Below are positions 1 through 9,024 of a DNA stretch of 64,000 bases, one piece after another (positions within the stretch are counted from its first letter, which is position 1; every line of letters starts with the position of its first letter). The position numbers and the translations under genes are program-made. Source of the stretch: DATIUV01 sp049322755. GTDB lineage: Bacteria; Pseudomonadota; Gammaproteobacteria; Burkholderiales; UBA6910. The stretch spans positions 1-64,000 of the forward strand of contig JBMOQX010000034.1 of assembly GCA_049322755.1 (NCBI GenBank), written 5' to 3'. The notes under the pieces are model-generated. The model saw only the letters and a list, made by a program, of their open reading frames with translations, was not told the DNA's origin and ran no database searches.

Positions 1-19
1 AGAGGGGTGGTGCGAGCCT

Positions 20-42
20 CCTCTCCCCCTCGGGGGGAGAGG
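20..42. repeat. GC-rich hairpin downstream of gatA
   Basis: A 10-bp perfect stem (CCTCTCCCCC at 20-29 with its complement at 33-42) closes on a 3-nt loop. It sits 35 bp past the gatA stop codon on the minus strand. More GA/CT-rich sequence follows to about position 70. Such hairpins are common intergenic repeats in GC-rich proteobacteria. There is no clear U-tract, so I would not call it an intrinsic terminator. If gatB follows gatA, as is usual, it lies outside the window. Confidence 0.6.
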
Positions 43-77
43 CCGGGAGAGAGGGGCGGGGCCCCTCGCCGGGTGAC

Positions 78-1550
78 TCACGCCGCCGCCTCGAGCCCCG
101 GGGGGCTCCGCCGGTGCCAGTCGGTGGCGAGCTGGAACTGGTGGGCGGCGTTCAGCATGCGCGCCTCGTCGAAATAGTTGCCGACGATCTGCAGGCCCAC
201 CGGCAGGCCCCTGGCGTCGAAACCCGCCGGGATCGACATGCCGGGGAGGCCGGCGAGATTGACCGCGATGGTGTAGATGTCCGACAGGTACATCTGCACC
301 GGATCGGCGGTCTTCTCGCCGAGCTTGAACGCGGTGGAGGGAGAGGTGGGACCCAGGATCAGGTCGCAGCGCTCGAACGCGGAGCGGAAATCCTCCGCGA
401 TGAGCCGCCGCAGTTTCTGCGCCTTGATGTAGTACGCGTCGTAGTAGCCGTGGGAGAGCACGTAGGTGCCGATCAGAATGCGGCGCTTCACCTCGGCGCC
501 GAACCCCTGGGCGCGGGTCTTCCGGTACATGTCCACCAGGTCGGTGTACTCCGGCGCCCGGTAGCCGTAGCGCACGCCGTCATAGCGGGCGAGATTGCTG
601 GACGCTTCCGCGGGGGCCAGCACGTAATAAACCGGGATCGAGAGCCGCGTGTTGGGCAGGCTCACCTCCACGGTCTCGCAGCCGAGCTTCCGATACTCGT
701 CCACCGCCGCCGCCACCGCCCCGGCCACACCGGGATCCACGCCCTCGGCGAAGTACTCCCGCGGCAGCCCCAGCCGCAGCCCCTTGAGCGGCTGGTCGAG
801 GGAGCGGCCATAATCCTCCGCCGGCCGCTCGAGGCTGGTGGAATCGCGGGGGTCGAAGCCGGCCATGACATTGAGCAGCAGCGCCAGGTCCTCGGCCGAG
901 CGCGCCATCGGCCCGCCCTGGTCGAGGCTCGAGGCAAACGCGATCATGCCGTAGCGGCTGACCACGCCGTAAGTGGGCTTGATGCCGGAGATGCCGGTGA
1001 GCGCCGCCGGCAGGCGGATCGAACCGCCGGTGTCGGTACCGGTCGCCGCCGGCGCCATGCGCGCGGCCACCGCGCAGGCCGACCCGCCGGAACTGCCGCC
1101 GGGCACCCGCTCCGGGTCCCAGGGGTTGCGCACCGGACCGAAGTGGGAGGTCTCGTTGGACGAGCCCATGGCGAACTCGTCCATGTTGGTCTTGCCCAGG
1201 TTCACCACCCCGGCGGCGTTCATTTTCTCCACCACGTGGGCGTCGTAGGGCGAGACGAAGTTGGCCAGCATCTTCGAGCCGCAGGTGGTAAGCCAGCCCT
1301 TGGCGCAGAAGATATCCTTCTGGGCCACGGGAATTCCGGTAAGGGGCTGCGCCGAGTCCGCTGCCAGCCGGGCATCGGCCGCCGCCGCCTGGGCCAGGCT
1401 GCGCTCCTCATCCAGGGTGACGAAAGCGTTCAGCCGCGGATTGAGCCGCCGGGCGCGCTCCAGAAAGGTCCGGGTCAGCTCGACGCTGGAGAGCTCGCGC
1501 CGCTGGAGCAGGCTCGCCAGCTGACGCAGGCTGCAGTTGAGCAGGTCCAT
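78..1550 (-). CDS. gatA: Glutamyl-tRNA(Gln)/aspartyl-tRNA(Asn) amidotransferase subunit A
   Basis: This is the amidase subunit of cytoplasmic GatCAB. It releases ammonia from glutamine, which GatB uses to amidate mischarged Glu-tRNA(Gln) or Asp-tRNA(Asn). The 490-residue length is normal. The amidase-signature Ser-cisSer-Lys triad is visible: Lys78 in VAQKD, Ser153 in the GGSSGGS motif, and Ser177 in GTDTGGS. It lies 12 bp downstream of gatC on the same strand, so the two are probably co-transcribed, with gatB expected beyond the window edge. The MDLLNCSLRQ start matches family N-termini. Confidence 0.97.
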   Translation of the reverse strand: MDLLNCSLRQLASLLQRRELSSVELTRTFLERARRLNPRLNAFVTLDEERSLAQAAAADARLAADSAQPLTGIPVAQKDIFCAKGWLTTCGSKMLANFVSPYDAHVVEKMNAAGVVNLGKTNMDEFAMGSSNETSHFGPVRNPWDPERVPGGSSGGSACAVAARMAPAATGTDTGGSIRLPAALTGISGIKPTYGVVSRYGMIAFASSLDQGGPMARSAEDLALLLNVMAGFDPRDSTSLERPAEDYGRSLDQPLKGLRLGLPREYFAEGVDPGVAGAVAAAVDEYRKLGCETVEVSLPNTRLSIPVYYVLAPAEASSNLARYDGVRYGYRAPEYTDLVDMYRKTRAQGFGAEVKRRILIGTYVLSHGYYDAYYIKAQKLRRLIAEDFRSAFERCDLILGPTSPSTAFKLGEKTADPVQMYLSDIYTIAVNLAGLPGMSIPAGFDARGLPVGLQIVGNYFDEARMLNAAHQFQLATDWHRRSPPGLEAAA

Positions 1551-1562
1551 GGCGGGGGACGG

Positions 1563-1850
1563 CTACTCGATGACTTTCGGCACCAGGTAGAGCCCGGCCT
1601 CCACGGCGGGCGCCACCCGCTGGAACGCTTCGTGCTGGTCGGATTCGGTGACCGCGTCGGGGCGCAGCCGGGCGGTAACGTCCTGGGCGTGCGCCATGGG
1701 TTCGATTTCGGCGGTGTTCACGGCCTGCATCTCCTCGATCAGGCCGAAGATGCCGTTGAGCTGGCCGAGGGCCGCCCGGGCTTCGTCTTCGGTCACCGCG
1801 ATGCGGGCCAAATGCGCGATACGCTTGACGTCGTCGAGCGCGAGGGGCAT
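1563..1850 (-). CDS. gatC: Glutamyl-tRNA(Gln) amidotransferase subunit C
   Basis: A small 95-residue protein that wraps around and stabilises the GatA-GatB interface in the tRNA-dependent amidotransferase. The sequence has the usual GatC pattern: an N-terminal helical half (DDVKRIAHLARIAVTEDEA) and a C-terminal half ending in a conserved PKVIE-like tail. It is the first gene of the minus-strand gatCA(B) operon, divergent from mreB across a 96-bp gap. Confidence 0.95.
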   Translation of the reverse strand: MPLALDDVKRIAHLARIAVTEDEARAALGQLNGIFGLIEEMQAVNTAEIEPMAHAQDVTARLRPDAVTESDQHEAFQRVAPAVEAGLYLVPKVIE

Positions 1851-1946
1851 GACAGGAAGGGAAAGCTACTATAAATGCGAAAGCCCGTTAGGGTATCATA
1901 ACTTATTTGCCGGGAGCAGCCTCGGAGAGGGGCAAAAACACACATC
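1851..1946. promoter_or_regulatory. Divergent gatC / mreB promoter region
   Basis: This 96-bp gap separates two divergent operons and is the AT-richest stretch nearby. Candidate -10 hexamers are TATCAT at 1894-1899 for mreB, and TATAGT (minus strand, about 1869-1874) for gatC. Neither has a convincing -35. A GGAGAGG ribosome-binding sequence lies before the mreB ATG. The region is assigned from position; the exact promoters are inferred. Confidence 0.5.
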
Positions 1947-2993
1947 ATGTTCGGATTTCTTGGCAGTTACTTTTCCAACGATCTCGCCATCGACCTGGGC
2001 ACCGCCAACACGCTCATCTGGGTCCGCGGCAAAGGCATCGTGCTGGACGAGCCGTCGGTGGTGGCGATCCGCCAGGAGGGCGGCCCCAACGGCAAGAAGG
2101 TGATCCAGCAGGTGGGGCTCGCGGCGAAGCAGATGCTGGGCCGCACGCCCGGCAACATCATCGCCATCCGGCCGATGAAGGACGGCGTCATCGCCGACTT
2201 CACCGTCACCGAGCAGATGCTCAAGCAGTTCATCAAGAAGGTCCACGACAACAAGCTGTTCTCGCCCAGCCCGCGCATCGTGATCTGCGTGCCCTGCGGC
2301 TCCACCCAGGTGGAGCGGCGCGCGATCCGCGAGTCGGCCTACGGCGCCGGCGCGCGCAAGGTGGAGCTGATCGAGGAGCCGATGGCGGCCGCCATCGGCG
2401 CGGAGCTGCCCGTCGAGGAAGCCACCGGCTCGATGGTGGTGGACATCGGCGGCGGCACCACCGAGGTGGGCGTGATTTCGCTCGGCGGCATCGTCTACTC
2501 CAATTCGATCCGGGTCGGCGGCGACAAGTTCGACGAGGCCATCATCAACTACATCCGCCGCAACTACGGCATGTTGATCGGCGAGACCACCGCCGAGGAC
2601 ATCAAGAAGGAGATCGGCTCGGCCTTCCCCGGCTCCGAGGTGCGGGAGAAGGAGGTCAAGGGCCGCAACCTGGCGGAAGGCATTCCGCGCAGTTTCACCA
2701 TTTCGTCGAACGAGATCCTGGAAGCGCTCACCGAACCCTTGAACGCCATCGTCAGCGCGGTCAAGCAGGCGCTGGAGCAGACCCCGCCCGAGCTGGGTGC
2801 CGACATCGCGGAAAAGGGCATGGTGCTCACCGGCGGCGGCGCGCTGCTGCGCGACGTCGACCGGCTGCTGATGGAGGAGACCGGCCTGCCGGTGATCGTC
2901 GGCGACGATCCCCTGACCTGCGTGGTCCGCGGCTCGGGCCGCGCGCTGGAAAAGATGGACAAGCTCGGAGGCAGCATTTTCACCAGTGACTGA
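1947..2993 (+). CDS. mreB: Rod-shape-determining actin-like protein MreB
   Basis: A bacterial actin homologue that polymerises under the inner membrane and positions the elongasome. The protein is 348 residues. It has the N-terminal phosphate-1 motif DLGTANT (Asp16) and the phosphate-2 loop DIGGGTTEVG near residue 165. A short N-terminal hydrophobic helix (MFGFLGSYF) is suited to membrane contact. It is the first gene of mreB-mreC-mreD-mrdA-rodA-rlpA, all on the plus strand, with a 105-bp gap to mreC. Confidence 0.98.
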   Translation: MFGFLGSYFSNDLAIDLGTANTLIWVRGKGIVLDEPSVVAIRQEGGPNGKKVIQQVGLAAKQMLGRTPGNIIAIRPMKDGVIADFTVTEQMLKQFIKKVHDNKLFSPSPRIVICVPCGSTQVERRAIRESAYGAGARKVELIEEPMAAAIGAELPVEEATGSMVVDIGGGTTEVGVISLGGIVYSNSIRVGGDKFDEAIINYIRRNYGMLIGETTAEDIKKEIGSAFPGSEVREKEVKGRNLAEGIPRSFTISSNEILEALTEPLNAIVSAVKQALEQTPPELGADIAEKGMVLTGGGALLRDVDRLLMEETGLPVIVGDDPLTCVVRGSGRALEKMDKLGGSIFTSD

Positions 2994-3098
2994 TTCCCGC
3001 GGGCCGGCCGGCTGTCCCGCCTTGCCGCCTCCCCGGCGCGGTTGTCGGCTCTCCGCCGGCCTGACCGGGACTCCCTGACCTCCCGCGACGGCTGCCCC

Positions 3099-3995
3099 AT
3101 GGACTACTCCCCGCCGTCGTTTTTCAAGCGTGGCCCCAGCGCACTCGCCCGCCTGACCCTGGCGGTGGCGGTGTCCGCGCTGCTGATCGCCACCGACGCG
3201 CGCTTCCGCTACCTCGACGTGGTGCGCAGCGGGGTGTCGGTGGTGCTCTATCCCTTGCAGCGCCTTGCGACCGCGCCCGGCGCCCTCGCGGCCCGGGTAG
3301 GGGAATACTTTTCCTCCCAGACCCGGCTGACGGAGGAGAACGCCAGGTTCCGCCGCGAGCAGGGCGAGCTCATGGTCAAGGTCCAGCGGATGGCGGCGCT
3401 GGAAGCGGAAAACCAGCACCTGCGGCGCCTCCTGGACGCGCGCGAGCGCCACTCCCAGCAGGCCATCGCCGCCGAGATCCTCTACGCCGAGCGCAATCCG
3501 TTCAGCCGCCGCATTGTCATCGATCGCGGCGCCAAGGACGCCATCACGCCCGGCCAAGTGGTGATCGACGATGGCGGCGTGGTGGGCCAGGTCACGCGCG
3601 TCTATCCGCTGCTCTCGGAAGTGACGTTGATCACCGACAAGGATCACGCGGTGCCGGTACAGGTGGTGCGCACCGGGTTGCGCACCATCCTGTTCGGCGG
3701 CGAGGATGGATCGCTGGAGCTGCGCTTCCTGCCGGTGGCCGCCGACATCGAGACCGGGGATCTGCTGGTGACCTCGGGCATCGACGGCGTCTACCCGGCC
3801 GGATTGCCGGTGGCGCGGGTGTCCCGCATCGAGCGCGACGCCAGCCGCTCCTTCGCACGGGTGCAGTGCCAGCCGGTGGCCGGCCCCGACCGCCACCGCC
3901 AGGTCCTGGTGCTGGAGCGGGCCGCGTCGGCGCCGGAGCGGCCCGCGCCGGAACCGGCGCCGGCCGCCGCGCGCGGAAAGAAAAAAGAACGCTGA
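3099..3995 (+). CDS. mreC: Rod-shape-determining protein MreC
   Basis: A bitopic inner-membrane protein of the elongasome that joins cytoplasmic MreB to periplasmic PBP2. I chose the ATG at 3099 (298 residues). It gives a short basic N-terminus (SFFKRG), then one membrane helix at about 17-35, then a coiled coil at about 70-115 (TEENARFRREQGEL onward) and the MreC beta domains. An upstream in-frame start at 3042 would add 19 residues without family character. The C-terminus is a Pro/Ala tail ending RGKKKER. The stop codon overlaps the mreD start by one base. Confidence 0.95.
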   Translation: MDYSPPSFFKRGPSALARLTLAVAVSALLIATDARFRYLDVVRSGVSVVLYPLQRLATAPGALAARVGEYFSSQTRLTEENARFRREQGELMVKVQRMAALEAENQHLRRLLDARERHSQQAIAAEILYAERNPFSRRIVIDRGAKDAITPGQVVIDDGGVVGQVTRVYPLLSEVTLITDKDHAVPVQVVRTGLRTILFGGEDGSLELRFLPVAADIETGDLLVTSGIDGVYPAGLPVARVSRIERDASRSFARVQCQPVAGPDRHRQVLVLERAASAPERPAPEPAPAAARGKKKER

Positions 3996-4516
3996 TGGCT
4001 GCCGTGCACGCGCGCCCCGAGGAAATCCTGCTGCCGGTGCGGCCCGGTTTCGTGCTGCTGACGCTGGTGGTGGCGTTCCTCCTCAACGTGCTGCCCTTCA
4101 CCGGCGCCGCGCTGGCGCTGCGGCCGGACTTCGTCGCCCTCGTGCTGCTGTACTGGTGCATCCATGATCCGCGGCGGTTCGGCATCGGCAGCGCCTGGTT
4201 CATCGGGCTGATCAGCGACGTCGCCAGCGGCACGCTGTTCGGTCAGCACGCGCTCGCCTACTCGGTGCTGGCGTTCCTGGGCATCGTCCTGCGACGGCGG
4301 ATTCTGGGCTTCAGCCTCGGCAGCCAGGTGCTGCACGTGGCGCCGTTGCTGGTCGCGGGCAAACTGGTGCTGGTGGTGGTGGCGCTTGCCGGCGGCGCTG
4401 CGTTCCCGGGCTGGCCGCTGCTGACCGCGCCGCTGCTGGGCGCCGCCCTGTGGCCGGTGATCTCTTTCGTCTTTCTGATCCCCCGCAAGCCCGGGCGGGG
4501 CGGCGACGAGGTATGA
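3995..4516 (+). CDS. mreD: Rod-shape-determining membrane protein MreD
   Basis: A 173-residue polytopic inner-membrane component of the rod complex. The ATG at 3995 overlaps the mreC TGA (TGATG), indicating translational coupling. The sequence is almost entirely hydrophobic, with five to six predicted helices (for example LLTLVVAFLLNVL and FVALVLLYWC). It has the family-like motif RRFGIGSAWFIGLISDVASG. The end overlaps the mrdA start by 4 bp (ATGA). Confidence 0.93.
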   Translation: MAAVHARPEEILLPVRPGFVLLTLVVAFLLNVLPFTGAALALRPDFVALVLLYWCIHDPRRFGIGSAWFIGLISDVASGTLFGQHALAYSVLAFLGIVLRRRILGFSLGSQVLHVAPLLVAGKLVLVVVALAGGAAFPGWPLLTAPLLGAALWPVISFVFLIPRKPGRGGDEV

Positions 4517-6417
4517 ACCGGCAGGTCGAGCTCCGCAACACCGAGCAGGAGGTCTTCCGGTTCCGGCTGCGGCTCGCAATCGCGGCGGTCTTTGTCCTTG
4601 CGCTGTTCGCGGTGCTGGCGGCACGCTTCTTCTACCTGCAGGTGCTGCAGCGGGAGCACTACACGACGCTCGCCGAGGCGAACCGCATCTCGATCGTGCC
4701 GGTGGTGCCGAACCGCGGGCTGATCCTGGACCGCAACGGGGAAGTGCTGGCGGGAAACTACTCGGCCTACACGCTGGAGATCACGCCGGGACGGATCCAG
4801 GACCTGGACGCCCTCATCGAACGCCTGTCCGAAGTGGTGGAAATCACGCCCAAGGACCTGCGCCGGTTCAAGCGCCTGCGGGAGGAGAGCAAGAGCTTCG
4901 AGAGCCTGCCGATCCGGACCCGGCTCTCGGACGAGGAAGCCGCACGGTTCGCGGCCAACCGGTTCCGCTTCCCCAACGTCGAGATCAAGGCGCGCCCGTT
5001 CCGCCACTACCCGCTGGGGGAGCAGGTTTCCCACGTCATCGGCTACATCGGCCGCATCAACGACCGCGACCTGGAAGAGCTGAAGGAGAGCGGGCGCTAC
5101 CCCAACTACCGCGGATCGGACTACGTCGGTCGCACCGGCATCGAGAAAACCTACGAGGAGGAGCTCCACGGCATCACGGGCTTCGAGGAAGTCGAGGTGG
5201 ACGCCGCCGGCCGCGCGCTGCGCACGCTCTCGCGCACGCCGCCAGTGGCGGGCAACAACCTGACCTTGGCCCTGGACAGCAGGCTGCAGGCGGTGGCGGA
5301 GCAGGCTTTCGGCGATTTCCGCGGCGCGCTGGTGGCCATCGAGCCCGCGACCGGCGGCGTGCTGGCCCTGGTGTCCAAGCCCGGCTACGACCCCAACTTG
5401 TTCGTCGAAGGCATCGATCCCCAGAGCTGGAAGGCGCTCAACGAGTCCCCGGAGCGGCCGCTCAACAACCGCGCCCTGCGCGGCATGTACCCGCCCGGCT
5501 CCACCATCAAGCCGTTCATGGCGCTGGGGGCGCTGGAACTGAAGCTGCGCCGGCCCGAGGACAGCATCAACGACCCGGGCTTCTTCACGCTGCCCGGCAA
5601 GACGCACCGCTACCGCGACTGGAAGCCCGGGGGGCACGGCGTGGTGGATCTGCACAAGTCGGTGGTGGTCTCGTGCGACACCTATTACTACGGGCTGGCG
5701 GTGGACATGGGCATTGACGCCATCCACAAGTTCCTCGGCCAGTTCGGCTTCGGCGCCAGGACCGGCATCGACATCGAGGGCGAGCTGGCGGGCCTGCTGC
5801 CGTCCCAGGAGTGGAAGCAGCGCCGCTTCAAGGAGCGCTGGTACGTGGGCGACACCGTCTCGGTGGGCATCGGCCAGGGCTACCTGCTGGCTACCCCGAT
5901 GCAGCTCGCCTTCGCCACCGCCGTCATGGCCAACAACGGCATCGCCTTCCGGCCCCATGTGGTAAAGGAGGTGGAGAACGCCGTCACCGGCGAGGTGCGC
6001 CGGGTCGGGATCGAGCCGGCCTACGCTGTGCCGTTCCGCCCCGACAACGTGCGCCGGGTCAAGGACGCCATGGTGGGCGTCACCCGCCCCGGCGGCACCG
6101 CCGCCCGCGCCGGGCTGAACGCCGGCTACGAGCTCGCCGGCAAGACCGGCACCGCCCAGGTGATCGGCATGAAGCAGGGCGAAAAATACGACGAATCCAA
6201 GATCCGCGAAGAATATCGCGACCACGCGCTGTTCGTGGCCTACGCACCGGCCGACGCGCCGCGCATCGCGCTGGCGATCCTGGTGGAAAACGGCGGCAGC
6301 GGCAGCGGCACCGCCGCGCCCATCGCCCGCGTCGTGCTGGACTATTATCTGCTGGGGAAGTTGCCCGAGGCGGCCCCCCGCCTGCAACCCGAGGACGCCG
6401 ATGCCCCCCGCGATTAA
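4513..6417 (+). CDS. mrdA: Peptidoglycan D,D-transpeptidase PBP2
   Basis: The class B penicillin-binding protein that crosslinks peptidoglycan during lateral wall growth, partnered with RodA. It has 634 residues from the ATG at 4513, which overlaps mreD by 4 bp. One N-terminal membrane anchor lies at about 21-41, followed by the PBP dimerisation/pedestal domain and the transpeptidase domain. Active-site motifs are visible: STIK with nucleophile Ser330, SCD as the second motif, and KTGTAQ. The gene overlaps rodA by 17 bp. Confidence 0.97.
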   Translation: MNRQVELRNTEQEVFRFRLRLAIAAVFVLALFAVLAARFFYLQVLQREHYTTLAEANRISIVPVVPNRGLILDRNGEVLAGNYSAYTLEITPGRIQDLDALIERLSEVVEITPKDLRRFKRLREESKSFESLPIRTRLSDEEAARFAANRFRFPNVEIKARPFRHYPLGEQVSHVIGYIGRINDRDLEELKESGRYPNYRGSDYVGRTGIEKTYEEELHGITGFEEVEVDAAGRALRTLSRTPPVAGNNLTLALDSRLQAVAEQAFGDFRGALVAIEPATGGVLALVSKPGYDPNLFVEGIDPQSWKALNESPERPLNNRALRGMYPPGSTIKPFMALGALELKLRRPEDSINDPGFFTLPGKTHRYRDWKPGGHGVVDLHKSVVVSCDTYYYGLAVDMGIDAIHKFLGQFGFGARTGIDIEGELAGLLPSQEWKQRRFKERWYVGDTVSVGIGQGYLLATPMQLAFATAVMANNGIAFRPHVVKEVENAVTGEVRRVGIEPAYAVPFRPDNVRRVKDAMVGVTRPGGTAARAGLNAGYELAGKTGTAQVIGMKQGEKYDESKIREEYRDHALFVAYAPADAPRIALAILVENGGSGSGTAAPIARVVLDYYLLGKLPEAAPRLQPEDADAPRD

Positions 6418-7504
6418 GCGCACCGCGCGCCGGCTGGTCGAGCACATCGACGGCCCCCTGCTGGGCAGTCTGCTGCTGCTGGTCGGCGCCGGCCTGTTCA
6501 CGCTCTACAGCGCCTCCGGCGAGAGCGCCGCCCGGGTCACGGCGCAGGCCGTCAACGTGGCGGTGGCCATGGGCATCATGTGGGCGGTGGCGATGGTGCC
6601 GACCCGGCACCTGATGCGCGCCGCCGTGCCGCTGTACGCGCTGGGCTTCGCGCTGCTGGTGGGCGTCGCGCTGTACGGCGACGTGGTCAACGGCGCCCGC
6701 CGCTGGCTCGATGTGGGCGTCACCCGCATCCAGCCTTCCGAGCTGATGAAAGTGGCGGTGCCGATGATGCTGGCCTGGTTCTTCGCCCGCAGGGACACCG
6801 CCCTCAAGCTGAGCGACTTTGCCATCGCCGCGGTACTGCTGGCGGCGCCGGTGCTGCTCATCGCGCGCCAGCCGGACCTGGGCACCGCGCTGCTGATCGC
6901 CGCGTCCGGTTTTTACGTGCTGTTCCTCGCCGGCCTGAACTGGAAGGTGATGCTGGGCGTGGGGGCAGCGGCGCTGGCGAGCCTGCCGGTGCTCTGGGGC
7001 GTGATGCACGACTACCAGCGGCGCCGGGTCATGACGCTGCTGGACCCCTCCGCGGACCCGCTCGGCGCCGGTTACCACACCATCCAGTCCACCATCGCCG
7101 TCGGCTCCGGCGCGGTGTCCGGCAAGGGCTGGCTCAACGGCACCCAATCCCATCTCGACTTCCTGCCGGAGCGCACCACCGACTTTATCTTCGCCGTCTA
7201 CGCGGAGGAGTTCGGCCTGATCGGCAACCTGCTGCTGCTGGCCATGTATCTGCTGGTGATCGGGCGCGGCTTCTACATTGCGGCCAACGCCACCACCCTG
7301 TTCGGCCGCCTGCTGGCGGGCGGCATCACGCTTACGTTCTTCACCTACGCGTTCGTCAACATCGGCATGGTGAGCGGCATCCTGCCGGTGGTGGGCGTGC
7401 CGCTGCCGCTGGTATCCTACGGCGGCACCTCGATGGTGTCGCTGCTGCTGGGGTTCGGCATCCTGATGGGCATCCATACCCGCAAGAAGCTGGTGAAGAC
7501 CTGA
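6401..7504 (+). CDS. rodA: Peptidoglycan glycosyltransferase RodA
   Basis: A SEDS-family glycosyltransferase that polymerises lipid II for cell elongation together with PBP2. The protein is 367 residues with about ten membrane helices. It has SEDS features such as the RRWLDVG..IQPSELMK loop, QPDLGTALL, and the C-terminal PLPLVSYGGTSM motif. The start lies inside the end of mrdA, consistent with translational coupling of the two partner enzymes. Confidence 0.97.
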   Translation: MPPAIKRTARRLVEHIDGPLLGSLLLLVGAGLFTLYSASGESAARVTAQAVNVAVAMGIMWAVAMVPTRHLMRAAVPLYALGFALLVGVALYGDVVNGARRWLDVGVTRIQPSELMKVAVPMMLAWFFARRDTALKLSDFAIAAVLLAAPVLLIARQPDLGTALLIAASGFYVLFLAGLNWKVMLGVGAAALASLPVLWGVMHDYQRRRVMTLLDPSADPLGAGYHTIQSTIAVGSGAVSGKGWLNGTQSHLDFLPERTTDFIFAVYAEEFGLIGNLLLLAMYLLVIGRGFYIAANATTLFGRLLAGGITLTFFTYAFVNIGMVSGILPVVGVPLPLVSYGGTSMVSLLLGFGILMGIHTRKKLVKT

Positions 7505-7507
7505 CCG

Positions 7508-8578
7508 ATGCGCCGCGTGCCGACCGTCGTCCGCGAATTGCGCATTCCTTGCCGCGCGGTCCCCGTGCGGTGGAGCGGTGCCGCGCTCGCAACGGCAATC
7601 CTGGCGCTCGCGGGCTGCGGCAGCACGCCGAAACCGCCGGAAGTCCCGTCCGCCGGCGGGCCGCCGAGCCGCGGCGGCGGCTATTACCTGGATGACGGCC
7701 CCGGCGCCAACCCGCCGCCCAACCTGCACGCCGTGCCCGACGCCGTGCCGCGCACAGAGCCCCTGCGCACCGCCAACATGCGGCCCTACGAGGCCATGGG
7801 CAAGACCTATCGGCCCATGACCGAACTGAAGCCGTTCCGCCAGCGCGGGATCGCCTCCTGGTACGGGCGCCGCTATCACGGTCGCCCGACGGCGTCGGGC
7901 GAGATCTACGACATGTACGCCATGACCGCGGCGCATCCGACGCTGCCGATTCCCAGCTACGTGCGGGTGACCCACGTGGTCGACGGCAAAACGGTGGTGG
8001 TGCGGGTCAACGACCGCGGACCGTTCCATTCGGAGCGCATCATCGACCTGTCCTACACCGCCGCCTACAAGCTCGGCATCCTGGCCGGCGGCAGCGCGCT
8101 GGTGGAGGTGGAGACGATCATTCCGGGCGAGACGCCGCCGACCCGCACCGCGGACGCGCCGGCGCCGCCGCCGGGCGTGGTGGTGTCGGCACTGCCCGCG
8201 CCGCAGGTCGTCGCCGAGCCGCTGCCGGCGCCCGCGGGTCCGGCAGCGAGTCCGGTGCCGCCCGGCGAATCCCCAACCGCCACTGCGGCGGTGCCGCCGC
8301 AGCCCGCGGCACCCCGCGCCGACAACCCGCCGGTGGCGACGGCGGGCAACGGTCACTTCCTGCAGCTGGGCGCGTTCGGCTCGCGGGAGAACGCGGAGAG
8401 CTACCTGGGTCGCGCGCGCGCCGAGCTGGCATGGCTCGCCGAATCCCTGCAGCTCTACTTCCACGACAACCTGTTCCGCGTGCAGTCGGGGCCCTACCCC
8501 GATGCCTCCTCGGCGCGGGAAGTCGCCGACCGGATCGGCGCAACGTTCAACGTAAAGCCGGTGCTGGTCACGCGCTGA
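7508..8578 (+). CDS. rlpA: Septal-ring lytic transglycosylase RlpA family lipoprotein
   Basis: An outer-membrane lipoprotein predicted to cleave denuded glycan strands. It is 356 residues with a signal peptide and lipobox LAGC (Cys37). A double-psi beta-barrel follows, with GIASWYGRRYHGRPTASGE and the NDRGPF active-site segment at about 110-200. A Pro/Ala-rich linker leads to a C-terminal SPOR domain (from about 278, HFLQLGAFGSRENAESYL) that binds denuded peptidoglycan. It lies 3 bp after rodA. A dacA/dacC carboxypeptidase often follows in this operon but is absent here. Confidence 0.93.
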   Translation: MRRVPTVVRELRIPCRAVPVRWSGAALATAILALAGCGSTPKPPEVPSAGGPPSRGGGYYLDDGPGANPPPNLHAVPDAVPRTEPLRTANMRPYEAMGKTYRPMTELKPFRQRGIASWYGRRYHGRPTASGEIYDMYAMTAAHPTLPIPSYVRVTHVVDGKTVVVRVNDRGPFHSERIIDLSYTAAYKLGILAGGSALVEVETIIPGETPPTRTADAPAPPPGVVVSALPAPQVVAEPLPAPAGPAASPVPPGESPTATAAVPPQPAAPRADNPPVATAGNGHFLQLGAFGSRENAESYLGRARAELAWLAESLQLYFHDNLFRVQSGPYPDASSAREVADRIGATFNVKPVLVTR

Positions 8579-8582
8579 CGCC

Positions 8583-9014
8583 GTGGCGTTGCCCGCGCTT
8601 CCTCTGAAATCCGCCCTGTTCCCGCCCGCCAATCGCGGCTTTCGCGGCAAGCGCTGGTTCGCTATCGCGCTGCGCACAGCCCACCTGGTCGGCACGGCCG
8701 GCGCCGGCGGCGGCTTTCTGTACGGCGCTGCCGCGGAGGCGTGGCTGCCCTACCTCTGGCTGACGCTCGCCAGCGGCGCGGTCATGACCGCGCTCGAGAT
8801 CTGGACCAACGGCGTCTGGCTGGTCCAGGTGCGCGGCGCCGCGGTACTGTTGAAGCTTGCGCTCCTCGGCTACGCGGCGCATGCGCCGGCCCACGCGGGC
8901 ATCGCACTGGTGTTCGTGGTGGCGATCTCGGGCGTGGTGTCCCATGCGCCCGCCCGGGTGCGCTACTGGTCGCTGCTGCACGGCCGGCGCGTGGACACGC
9001 TGCCGGCGCCCTGA
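8583..9014 (+). CDS. Small membrane protein of unknown function
   Basis: I do not recognise this family by name. The GTG at 8583 follows rlpA by 4 bp and gives 143 residues. There are three to four hydrophobic segments, including one around HLVGTAGAGGGFLYGAA, a Trp-rich loop (WLPYLWLTLASG) and ALVFVVAISGVVS. The C-terminus is ARVRYWSLLHGR. It is last in the mre operon and converges on hslU with only 10 bp between stops. Spacing suggests co-transcription with rlpA; a function is not indicated. Confidence 0.7.
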   Translation: MALPALPLKSALFPPANRGFRGKRWFAIALRTAHLVGTAGAGGGFLYGAAAEAWLPYLWLTLASGAVMTALEIWTNGVWLVQVRGAAVLLKLALLGYAAHAPAHAGIALVFVVAISGVVSHAPARVRYWSLLHGRRVDTLPAP

Positions 9015-9024
9015 TCCGGGGGCT

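Noticed and set aside
114..1874. A 586-codon plus-strand frame opposite gatA and gatC
   Set aside because: Shadow of conserved minus-strand genes; composition is biased and no domain is visible.
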